Below, one piece after another: positions 17,460-24,771 of a stretch of DNA of 34,954 bases (position 1 is the stretch's first letter; each line of letters begins with the position of its first letter). The notes beneath the pieces were generated by a model. That model was given only the letters and a program-made list of their open reading frames with translations, searched no databases and was not told where the DNA came from. Origin of the DNA: Promethearchaeota archaeon (lineage in GTDB: Archaea > Asgardarchaeota > Lokiarchaeia > Sigynarchaeales > SOKP01); assembly GCA_030620005.1 (NCBI GenBank), contig JAUXAJ010000019.1:1-34954 (forward strand), read 5' to 3'. The position numbers and the translations under genes are program-made.

Positions 17460-17645
17460 TCACATGAAACTCTCGTTGAAGTTCTTCTTCCTTCCTGTTT
17501 TCAAATGGTAAATCGATGATAAGAAAAAAGATGTCCTTTTATTAGAGCGATTATTCGCTAGAATTCAAGGGGTTACAATCTTTTTTCTCTGAAAATAATC
17601 AAACGCTAGTTTCAGATGCAAATCAAGGTTTGATCGTCTCGCCAT
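17460..17645 (-). pseudogene. Small helix-turn-helix-like ORF with an in-frame TGA, minus strand
   Basis: ATG (complement of 17643-17645) opens 61 codons. One TGA (17565-17567) falls between IVTP and ILANNRSNKRTSFFLSSIYH. The second half resembles the recognition part of a helix-turn-helix (an ILA...SKRT...L..LY type pattern) and the first half a preceding long helix (LKLAFDYFQRKK). The palindromic TATA at 17679-17690 lies about 38 nt upstream. A CGA-to-TGA change would explain the stop. It occupies most of the 394-nt gap between the two GNAT genes; I see nothing else there. Tentative. Confidence 0.3.
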
Positions 17646-17670
17646 CGCTGACTTTTGTGTTTACATATTT

Positions 17671-17688
17671 TTTTTTTCTTTATATATA
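17671..17688. promoter_or_regulatory. T7C-TATATATA promoter, possibly two-way
   Basis: TTTTTTTCTTTATATATA. On the plus strand it is about 60 nt before ATG 17747. Its palindromic core TATATATA could also serve the small minus-strand ORF starting at 17645. Confidence 0.5.
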
Positions 17689-17746
17689 ACGAAAAAATTT
17701 GGATAATAATCTTTTAAACTAATAAAAAAGAGGTGTATTAAAAAAA

Positions 17747-18868
17747 ATGTTACTAGCAATTGAAAAAGAAAAATTAAAAACAAATTTTTTAACAGATCCT
17801 CATGAAATTTTAGAGTGCATTCAAGTAGGAATTAGCATCCCCATCTTACCTAATTTTAGAAAATATGTGATTCAAGACCTAAAAGCATATAATGCAATGT
17901 CCATAGTGTTAGAAAGAAACTTGAACGAGGATTATTTCGGAAAAAAAACCGATAAAATTGTAGGACACGTGCTCGTGTTTGATGACGGTGGAGATATCCT
18001 ATTCTTTGGATTTTTTGGAACTCACGACCACGATCCAATTAAAATTGAGCTATTAATCAACGCATTGTTAAACCACGCGAGGGAAAGCGGTTATAAACGC
18101 ATTAGAGGTCCTATTAACGTGCCGGCTACCATCTTCGGGTGGGGTTTCATGGTGGAAGGCAGTAAGAAAGATTTATTCATCGGTTCTCCAATTAACCCCC
18201 CCATTTACCAAGAATTGTTTTTTAAAAAGGGATTTGACGTGAAATTTCACGAAGACCGCTACGATATGCCCGCTTTAAAAATGGACCCTCACAAAAACAA
18301 GAAATTAATCGCAATGGGTATTAATGACGGCGATCACGCTAACGATCCGTTTGATTCAGGCAGTTATCCTTACGAATTTCGCACTCCTCTCGCTAACGGA
18401 CGGGAAGCAATGATGGCAGTGAAGGACGAATATGTGGGGTTGTTTGCGGACTTCATGCCTCCATCTGCCCAAATAACTCCTAAAAAATCCCACGGGTTCG
18501 ATCAACTCGTAGAATTCGTCTTAGAATTCGGAGCTACGTGGATGATGTGGACCGTTAGGCATAAAGAGTCACAAAAAATGGTGGCGTGCGGATATGTCGT
18601 TCCAGACCCGTTTCATCTAAATAAAAAAGGGGAAATTAACTCTATAAGCTTTCACGCATGGGTAGTCCACCCAGATCACCGTCGAAATTACTTGGCAATG
18701 GTAATGTACGGTTTTACTTCGCTAAACGGCAAGGATAGGAACACAGCTCACTACATTACCCGGGGTTCTTGGCCAGTAGGAGCTGAAAACGAGGCTAACG
18801 GAAGCGCTGCAAGAAAAATGGGAGGTAAGCTGGATAGGAGTCACCTGATTTTAGAAATGGAAGTGTAA
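17747..18868 (+). CDS. GNAT/FemAB-fold acyltransferase-like protein (often labelled 'dATP pyrophosphohydrolase-like')
   Basis: 373 residues, soluble. The key signature is KRIRGPINVPATIFGWGFMV followed by GSPINPPIYQELFFKKGF. This matches a widespread group of GNAT-fold proteins in which a GP-N...WG...PYNP-Y...G pattern marks the acyl-CoA or acceptor site. A second GNAT-like half follows (about 225-373), with WVVHPDHRRNYLA as its acetyl-CoA-side helix. The fold assignment is fair and the substrate is unknown. ATG start with GAGGTG about 12 nt upstream. T-tract after the stop, converging on the next minus-strand gene. Confidence 0.65.
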   Translation: MLLAIEKEKLKTNFLTDPHEILECIQVGISIPILPNFRKYVIQDLKAYNAMSIVLERNLNEDYFGKKTDKIVGHVLVFDDGGDILFFGFFGTHDHDPIKIELLINALLNHARESGYKRIRGPINVPATIFGWGFMVEGSKKDLFIGSPINPPIYQELFFKKGFDVKFHEDRYDMPALKMDPHKNKKLIAMGINDGDHANDPFDSGSYPYEFRTPLANGREAMMAVKDEYVGLFADFMPPSAQITPKKSHGFDQLVEFVLEFGATWMMWTVRHKESQKMVACGYVVPDPFHLNKKGEINSISFHAWVVHPDHRRNYLAMVMYGFTSLNGKDRNTAHYITRGSWPVGAENEANGSAARKMGGKLDRSHLILEMEV

Positions 18869-18963
18869 CTAAGAAAAAAAAGAGACTAAAGAATGAAGAA
18901 TTTATTTTTTTATTACAATATTCTAATACACAAAAATAATACTAAATGATGATAAAATTAAAA

Positions 18964-19794
18964 TCAAGCATTATAATCAACTTTCAATAAGAATTCTATA
19001 AAAATCACGGGATAAACTACGACTAAATCGATAAGTTCAGATATTATTAAAGAAGTATAGCCCGTACCAAGAACAATCTGTAATATCGGTCTAATAAAAC
19101 TTGAAATCATGATTAACAAAAATCCGATTGCCAAAACTAATGGATTTACTCGTGACAAACGCTTACCTTTATAGGCAATTATGAAGATATATACAATACC
19201 GGTAAACGACAAAAGTGCAAAAATAGGTAATAATATGCTAATGTAAGTTATACTTGGGCCGATAATAATTAAAAACAATTGTATACCAAAAATTACACAA
19301 ATTAATCTCTTTTTGACCTTAACTGCGTAAGATTCAATTCCTAGCTTTTTATATCGATTTGATAGTGAAAATAAAAATATGTCAAGGCAGAGATAAATTA
19401 CAGGTGCAACGGACGAAATTATTACAATAAATCTCAATTTTAGTAGTAAAATGGCTATAGATTCTTCTAAGGCAAAAAATATTAAATTATATAATAAATC
19501 TAGAGGCTTTCCAAATGTGACTAGGAGGAAGAATAGTGCAAGCAAAAAAGGAATGTCGTCAAGGAATAACGCCTCTTGTTTGAACCACTCTCTAAACATG
19601 TAAATAGTCATTAATGACATTATTAAGGTTCTTATTAATATGACAATAGTCACTTCTAATATTCCTTCAACTTGAGCATATGTTTCTGCTATTATTGAAA
19701 TATTAATAAGATATAAAATAGAAATAGTAATGATCCCTAAAATCGTGCTAGAAATTATATAATATTTATACAATGTTTTTTTAGCATTTGACAT
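18964..19794 (-). CDS. Multi-TM integral membrane protein, function unknown
   Basis: 276 residues, almost entirely hydrophobic, with seven or eight predicted TM helices separated by short basic loops (SNRYKKLG, KVKKR, YKGKRLSR). The layout resembles the seven-TM sensor part found before histidine kinase domains in archaea, but no kinase or other cytoplasmic domain follows. ATG start at 19794, with TTTAAAAATTT about 25 nt upstream as a likely TATA box, so probably leaderless and monocistronic. Confidence 0.65.
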   Translation of the reverse strand: MSNAKKTLYKYYIISSTILGIITISILYLINISIIAETYAQVEGILEVTIVILIRTLIMSLMTIYMFREWFKQEALFLDDIPFLLALFFLLVTFGKPLDLLYNLIFFALEESIAILLLKLRFIVIISSVAPVIYLCLDIFLFSLSNRYKKLGIESYAVKVKKRLICVIFGIQLFLIIIGPSITYISILLPIFALLSFTGIVYIFIIAYKGKRLSRVNPLVLAIGFLLIMISSFIRPILQIVLGTGYTSLIISELIDLVVVYPVIFIEFLLKVDYNA

Positions 19795-19885
19795 AAAAAA
19801 CTATATGTCCCTAAATTTTTAAACTCAACTATTTTTAATGTAAATTTTCAATTCAAAAGTCATTCTTAACGATCTTCAATAATTC

Positions 19886-20076
19886 TCAGTTCACTTTAGC
19901 ATATCTTGCTTTTTTAACATTGTTTAACTCATAAGCTTTAAACTGAGTAATGGAACCAATCACAGCGATTATAAAGTTAGTTGTTAGACCTTTTGAATTT
20001 AGGATTTTTTTCGAGCAAAAATTTGGACAAATAATTGTTTAATTTTCCAGATTTTTCTCACAGTTATTGTATCCAC
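19886..20076 (-). pseudogene. Small frameshifted membrane-protein remnant, minus strand
   Basis: GTG (complement of 20074-20076) opens 25 codons (VDTITVRKIWKIKQLFVQIF, then ARKKS) and stops. One frame over, protein-like sequence resumes at ILNSKGLTTNFIIAVIGSIT and ends KKARYAKVN before TGA at 19886. The switch lies at an A7 run around 20006-20014, a typical indel site. Joined, it would be a basic N-terminus, one TM helix and a basic tail. A TTTAAAT box lies about 20 nt upstream of the GTG. Most of the 19795-20144 gap is accounted for by this remnant. Confidence 0.4.
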
Positions 20077-20084
20077 CCAAAATA

Positions 20085-20100
20085 TTTTTCATTTAAATAC
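20085..20100 (+). promoter_or_regulatory. T5CA-TTTAAATAC TATA box, probably two-way
   Basis: TTTTTCATTTAAATA. For the plus-strand gene a TATA here predicts transcription from about 20120, downstream of GTG 20109 and upstream of ATG 20145. The palindromic TTTAAA could also drive the minus-strand remnant. Confidence 0.45.
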
Positions 20101-20144
20101 ATGCGATAGTGATTGAACTAAAACACATAAATTGCAATCAAGTG

Positions 20145-20519
20145 ATGTATTTAATGGTAGAAAGTGAAGACAACATTGGTTTTAAAGAAATGGAAGACGG
20201 ACTTCCCGTATATTTCACGCAAGATCAGAACGAAACCATCTTTTGCGAAGGTCATAGATTAATGCTCGTAAAAGACCTTTATAAAACGACCGGGATGAAT
20301 AAAGACTTGATTTTAGGCAGGCGGGAGGCGCGATTTTATCACTTTTTTAAGCAAAACAAGGATAAGGCTTATACCGTTGAAGCCTTTGTTGATACATTTT
20401 TCGGCGAAGACGATTTGAATGTTGATATTGAACGCGTGGAAAGCTTATTGTTAAAAATGAGGTCTAAAAGGATAATTAATGGCGCCTATTCCAACGGCTA
20501 CTATTATTTTCATTTTTAA
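20145..20519 (+). CDS. Small winged-helix-like protein, hypothetical
   Basis: 124 residues from ATG 20145 (a GTG at 20109 would add 12). ATG is preferred because the TATA box at 20092-20099 is too close to 20109. The first half is beta-rich and acidic (KEMEDGLPVYFTQDQNETIF). The second half, about 70-124, has helix-helix-wing character (YTVEAFVDTFFGEDD, VESLLLKMRSKRIINGAYSN, YYYFHF), typical of small archaeal regulators. No named family. Confidence 0.55.
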   Translation: MYLMVESEDNIGFKEMEDGLPVYFTQDQNETIFCEGHRLMLVKDLYKTTGMNKDLILGRREARFYHFFKQNKDKAYTVEAFVDTFFGEDDLNVDIERVESLLLKMRSKRIINGAYSNGYYYFHF

Positions 20520-20620
20520 TTTTTTTACGAACATTAAGAAATTTACCCATTTTGCATTTAGAAACGCTTGTTAATAATCAAAAATCGAAATTTAATAAAA
20601 TCTAAATCCTTCTTATTATC

Positions 20621-21637
20621 TTACAATCTATCTAATTCGGGTGGCATGTAATTGTAAGATTGATAAAATCTCTTTTTCACTCTTTCTAAATCGTACTCTT
20701 GAGTTTGTGGCCCACCTGTTTCCACGACAAAGGAACCAATTACTGAACCTAAACGACAAGAATCTAACAAAGTCATATTTAAACTCAAGCCCGTCAAGAT
20801 TCCAGAACGATATCCATCCCCGGCTCCAGTAGGATCCTCTACGGTTTCAGGTTTACAAATTGGAATATCAATTTTATAGATCTTATCGTTTTGATCTTTA
20901 TAGATCAGTTCTGAACCATTAGCGCCTTTAGTTATGATGATAGCTTTAACGATTTTTATTAGTTCTTCTTCGGTTAATTCTGTTTTATTTTTAATTTGTG
21001 TTATTTCATGGTTATTACCAATTAGGATCTTTGTCTTTTGTACGATGTTCAACAACAATTCTTTAGTGAATAAAGGTGTTACTTGACCCGGATCAAAAAT
21101 CATGGGTATTTTTAATTCGTATAGTTGCTCAGCAAAATTGACCATGGCTTCAATACTTTGGGTGGAGTTAATCGCATAGATATAATTCTCAGGATCTTGG
21201 ATTCTCTTTCTTAAATCAATCTCCCTACATTTATCCAATGCCCCACCATGGAAAATTATCATCTGATTTGATTTGATATCATTTACAATATAACAAGCTG
21301 CCGTAAAAAGATCGTCGTGGATATCAATATCTAGCTCAATATTTTCAAATTTTTTAAAATGTCCTTCATACCCTAAACTTTCGAAATCCTTGCCAACTGA
21401 GCCAAATACGTGCGCCTTACAAACATTTAACAATCCTAAATTATATGAGATATTACCAGCAACGCCACCAAAATGTTGCACTCGATTATTTGCCGTAATA
21501 GTGCTCTGGTATTCACCTTTTTCGTGATCTATTGAAACGGCATCAAGGAAATTAGAAGAAAATCCCATGATGTAGTCAAACGCAATTGAACCTAACACAA
21601 TGACTTTACTTTTTTGTGAATTCGTAATTGTACACAC
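20621..21637 (-). CDS. PfkB-family (ribokinase/adenosine kinase-like) sugar or nucleoside kinase
   Basis: 338 residues. Glycine-rich motif 1 appears as GGVAGNISYNLGLL at about residues 57-70. Motif 2, with the catalytic Asp and anion hole, is DPTGAGDGYRSG at about 268-279. In between are the substrate-lid strands and IGNNHEITQ, which is usual for nucleoside/adenosine kinases. The NxxE region is present. It phosphorylates a sugar or nucleoside with ATP; the substrate cannot be fixed from sequence, and adenosine kinase-like is the best guess. GTG start with AAGGTG just upstream. Confidence 0.85.
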   Translation of the reverse strand: MCTITNSQKSKVIVLGSIAFDYIMGFSSNFLDAVSIDHEKGEYQSTITANNRVQHFGGVAGNISYNLGLLNVCKAHVFGSVGKDFESLGYEGHFKKFENIELDIDIHDDLFTAACYIVNDIKSNQMIIFHGGALDKCREIDLRKRIQDPENYIYAINSTQSIEAMVNFAEQLYELKIPMIFDPGQVTPLFTKELLLNIVQKTKILIGNNHEITQIKNKTELTEEELIKIVKAIIITKGANGSELIYKDQNDKIYKIDIPICKPETVEDPTGAGDGYRSGILTGLSLNMTLLDSCRLGSVIGSFVVETGGPQTQEYDLERVKKRFYQSYNYMPPELDRL

Positions 21638-21831
21638 CTTATTTATTTAGTAATGATCTTTAGGTTCCACTATATCATTCTCTTTAAAATTCATTCAAGT
21701 TTAATTATTTGATACATGATCAAAATAATAAATCGTTCATTATTAATTAATGCGAATAATTTGAAGGGAGCAATTAAAAATCTATGACGACTATTTTAAA
21801 AATAATTTTTCATTTATCAAATTGAAAAATC

Positions 21832-22449
21832 TTGAAAAAATTAAATAAGTTTAACGATAAACTTTTGGAATTTGCTCCTGGAGGCGTGTATGGATTAACA
21901 GCCATAACAATATATATTTTGTCCATAATTATTTCGAGTTCAATGTATTCTGGTTATAGTATTTTTTTGAACATGATTAGTGATTTAGGAGTTGGAGAAG
22001 GAGCGTTAATTTTCAACACGGGTATAGTGATCTCTGGATTCGTGTCGATGCCTTTTTATACGTACCTTGGAAAGGTTCTAAAAAGTGAAATTGCTAACGA
22101 GAGCGTTAGGAAAGGCGCCATAATTAGTTCCATGATTTCTTGCGTTTTTTATTCCCTTATAGGAGTTTTTCCATCGATCAAAAGTAGTGAGTTCATGATT
22201 TTTTTGCACGGTACTGTTGCCTTTATTAGCTGGTCAAGTGGGGCAGCTTATTTGTTATTTTTTAGCTTATTATTCATGAAAGATTCAAGATTTACAAGAT
22301 TTCAAGCATATTTGGGTTTTTTCATTATAGGCACTTATGTAATATTTTTATTGACTTGGTGGCCTATAACCGAATGGATTGCTTCTTTTGGGATAACTAT
22401 TTGGATAATACTTAATGCGTGTTATACTCTTTCTAAAAAGTTTAAATAA
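21832..22449 (+). CDS. DUF998-family integral membrane protein
   Basis: 205 residues, six TM helices. The motif MISDLGVGEGALIFNTGIV after TM1 matches the SDLG...N.G signature of DUF998 proteins, and the helix spacing agrees. Function of the family is not established. TTG start directly at the beginning of the coding-like sequence (MKKLNKFNDKL) with no alternative nearby. Standing alone. Confidence 0.7.
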   Translation: MKKLNKFNDKLLEFAPGGVYGLTAITIYILSIIISSSMYSGYSIFLNMISDLGVGEGALIFNTGIVISGFVSMPFYTYLGKVLKSEIANESVRKGAIISSMISCVFYSLIGVFPSIKSSEFMIFLHGTVAFISWSSGAAYLLFFSLLFMKDSRFTRFQAYLGFFIIGTYVIFLLTWWPITEWIASFGITIWIILNACYTLSKKFK

Positions 22450-22654
22450 CTATTTTTTAAATAAATAATAATAGGGTATAGATTGTCTTTTTGTAAATAC
22501 GAGCCATTTCGATCACTTTTCACTATACGATTTTGTTATTTAGATATCGAGCTCCCTTAATTGGGCTATGATTTTTTGATTTAATTTAAAAACTAAGGAG
22601 AAATTAATGTTAAGGTGCTTCAAAAATATAATCTGTTTCTTTGATAATCAATTT

Positions 22655-22963
22655 TCATGGTTTCGCTAATTTTCCAATCCAATCTTTTAAATTCTTTTTA
22701 ATTAATTCTTGAATTATTTTTTTATTTCTTTGATGGATTTTCATATAGATGATTCGACTTAAATTTTGAAGAGATTTCTTAATACTTAAAAAATCTGAAT
22801 CAAAAGTCACTATAATTGCATCTTTTTTTATAGCTAATTCAGCTACTTCTCCATTTTTAATTCCTAATTTGTTTAAATCATTTAAAGTTATTACATCGTA
22901 TCCAAGTTGTTGAATTACTTTTTTCATTGAAAGAGGAACATTTTCATCAAACAAAAATTTCAA
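22655..22963 (-). CDS. DUF5615/PIN-like toxin
   Basis: 102 residues. The N-terminal MKFLFDENVP is the hallmark of PIN-like DUF5615 proteins (first acidic residue D6 with E7). The second acidic site DAIIVTFDSDF follows at about residues 48-58. Predicted RNase toxin. Its ATG is 3 nt after the stop of the DUF433 gene, so the two are co-translated. At 102 residues it is full length for the family. Confidence 0.82.
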   Translation of the reverse strand: MKFLFDENVPLSMKKVIQQLGYDVITLNDLNKLGIKNGEVAELAIKKDAIIVTFDSDFLSIKKSLQNLSRIIYMKIHQRNKKIIQELIKKNLKDWIGKLAKP

Positions 22964-22966
22964 GTG

Positions 22967-23212
22967 TCATTGTACCTCTTTACTAATTATCCTATTAAGG
23001 TCCACCTTGGAAAGATTCTTTAATGCCTCATTACCAAGTTCAAGAACTTTCAGAATTACTTCCCGTTTTAAGTGTGGATATTCTTCTAGAATTTCTTCTA
23101 TAGTATAGTTTGAACCAATTAATTCATATATTAAAGAAACAGGAATCCGGGTTCCTTTAATAATTGGTTTTCCCCCAAGAATTTCTGGATCCGATTCAAT
23201 TAAATCTGACAT
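22967..23212 (-). CDS. DUF433 antitoxin
   Basis: 81 residues. The core is GGKPIIKGTRIPVSLIYELI, then a helix pair ending in EILEEYPHLKREVILKVLEL, the DUF433 DNA-binding fold. It precedes the toxin gene, as is usual. Predicted to neutralise the toxin and repress its own promoter; an AT palindrome lies upstream. Confidence 0.82.
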   Translation of the reverse strand: MSDLIESDPEILGGKPIIKGTRIPVSLIYELIGSNYTIEEILEEYPHLKREVILKVLELGNEALKNLSKVDLNRIISKEVQ

Positions 23213-23230
23213 TTTCTATAGTAATTATGT

Positions 23231-23240
23231 ATTATATAAT
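23231..23240. promoter_or_regulatory. AT palindrome in the toxin-antitoxin promoter
   Basis: ATTATATAAT is a perfect 10-bp palindrome about 19 nt upstream of the antitoxin ATG, in the TATA region. Could be the TATA box, an autoregulatory operator or both. Confidence 0.3.
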
Positions 23241-23297
23241 ATAAATATCTATTTACTATATTGGGAAAAATTAGAAAATTTAACTAATCAGAATAAA

Positions 23298-23558
23298 AAT
23301 GTATTTAATAAGAATAAACGCAGAACAGAGGAGAAAATAATTCGCTTACTTGAATATGAAAGCAAGGAAATCTTTAAGAAGTATGGGTTACCCCTCTTAA
23401 ATAACATGGTCATTACTAGGGATGATGATCTTGCAAAGAAAATAGAACAATTTAGCTTTCCAGCAATAGTTAAGTCCCAAATTACAATAGGAAGTCGAAA
23501 AAAAGCGGGATTAATCAAGGTTGTGCAAACAAGGGAAGAAGGCATCGCATCAAATTAA
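23298..23558 (+). pseudogene. Truncated 5' fragment of a succinyl-CoA/ADP-forming acyl-CoA ligase beta-type ATP-grasp gene
   Basis: From about 23337 the plus strand reads IIRLLEYESKEIFKKYGLPL, then FPAIVKSQITIGSRKKAG and LIKVVQTREE. This lines up with the N-terminus of SucC-type ATP-grasp subunits (HEYQAK, RYGLP, VVKCQV-GGRGKAG). It ends at TAA 23556-23558 after about 75 residues, where the family goes on for 300 more. No ATG, GTG or TTG lies in frame at its beginning. The end falls at the 3' border of the convergent C45 gene. It is a remnant, not a functional ligase. Confidence 0.7.
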
Positions 23559-24584
23559 TTCGCTCAACTTGAAATGTTGAAATATCTTCTTTTCTTTAGT
23601 TCCTGGGTAAAATTCTAGAACTATATCTTCATCCTTGATAATCTCAACCAAAGCAGTGCAATTTGTTTGGACTTGGTTTTCAGTTTCCTGCAGCGTTAAA
23701 AAAACCGAATCATCAGAAAGAATTTGAAGTAATCCGTTAGCATTTTTTTCTACTTTATGGAGTAATCTTAGCCCGCCTTCTAGCCTCGACACAGTTTTAA
23801 TTCCAAGGGCAGGAAAATTTTTTGGACCAAAACCATCTGAAATGTAATGATTAGTATGGAAAAATCTATCGGTAATATCGGTCCTATAAGCATCGTTTCC
23901 TGTTGTCTCTAGATTTACTGCAAGATTTGTTCTCATTGAAACCATGTTATAATTAGCCCCACCTGAACGTGGCGTGTATCTTTGAGCTGCAAGAAGCGCT
24001 CTTTCAATAGTGTTTTGTTCGAATACATTTCTTCCAAAAAATATTCGTAAAACACCGATGCTTTTAGTAGGATCTGTTAAACCGTTGCAGCAAAAAAAGA
24101 TTCCATGAGAATTAAATCCAAATGACATTCCTGGTAAAATACCTGGATATGAATACACGAAGAAAGAGGTTCCGTTCTCTAGTTCTTCGTGTAAGAAATA
24201 TGCATTCTCGCCTAGAATTGGATACCAATCTTCATTATGAGCAATTAACGTTTTATTTTCGAACTTGAATATCCCAGTTGTACAATTTTCAGCTCTTGGC
24301 ATGTGGTAGCAATTATGGACGAAAATATCTCGAAATTCTATGCCAGATCCATCAGCATAACCATTTAATTCTTCCATGTATTGTGGAAAATATTTTTCTG
24401 AAAGTTGTTTTACTTTTTCTAATCTCTCTGGATTTTTTTCATCCCACTCTTTGTTAGCTTTGAATACAGGTAAATTATTCAAGGTGTCCTTTATTCTCTC
24501 TTTAAAATGCTTTCCAATCTTATATCCGATCTCGTAATTTGTTCCGTTTACTTTTAAAAATGGAAGAAAAACTTGGTTATTCAT
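23550..24584 (-). CDS. C45 family Ntn-hydrolase (acyl-CoA:6-aminopenicillanic acid acyltransferase-like), copy 1
   Basis: 344 residues. Ntn hydrolases of this family self-cleave before a Cys that becomes the nucleophile. Here the candidate is C101 in RAENCTTGIF, followed by HNEDW at 116-120, the family's usual (A/Q)N-DW motif. The region upstream of the Cys (about 100 residues) is the normal propeptide-like alpha part (NYEIGYKIGKHF, NGYADGSGIEF). Later NHYISDGFGP and GGANYNM fit the family core. Substrate is an N-acyl compound, not necessarily beta-lactam. No signal peptide, so cytoplasmic. TGA stop inside the end of the convergent ATP-grasp fragment. Confidence 0.8.
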   Translation of the reverse strand: MNNQVFLPFLKVNGTNYEIGYKIGKHFKERIKDTLNNLPVFKANKEWDEKNPERLEKVKQLSEKYFPQYMEELNGYADGSGIEFRDIFVHNCYHMPRAENCTTGIFKFENKTLIAHNEDWYPILGENAYFLHEELENGTSFFVYSYPGILPGMSFGFNSHGIFFCCNGLTDPTKSIGVLRIFFGRNVFEQNTIERALLAAQRYTPRSGGANYNMVSMRTNLAVNLETTGNDAYRTDITDRFFHTNHYISDGFGPKNFPALGIKTVSRLEGGLRLLHKVEKNANGLLQILSDDSVFLTLQETENQVQTNCTALVEIIKDEDIVLEFYPGTKEKKIFQHFKLSELI

Positions 24585-24771
24585 ATTGTAAGAAAATTAA
24601 GTTAACTTATAAGATTACTTAAATCATTTTCTCTATCCTTGAATAGAAATGGCAAGAAATTATCATTGAAGTTTTTATCAATTTTTTTATCAATTTTAAT
24701 ACAACTGATAACCTTTCATTACTCAAGCTTGAATAAAAAATTTGAGTGAATTGGAAATATGACAGATAATT

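Noticed and set aside
17565..17567. TGA as selenocysteine
   Set aside because: No SECIS-like structure seen, the context is not a known selenoprotein, and Arg (CGA) is the natural residue there.
17514..17592. Possible C/D-box small RNA (ATGATAA ... CTGA)
   Set aside because: The C box has a mismatch, no C'/D' pair is convincing, and the stretch is better explained by the minus-strand HTH-like frame.
22607..22669. 20-codon plus-strand ORF with a good AAGGAG site
   Set aside because: Too short, Phe/Cys/Trp-rich, and runs into the 3' end of the convergent toxin gene; the ribosome-site match could be chance.
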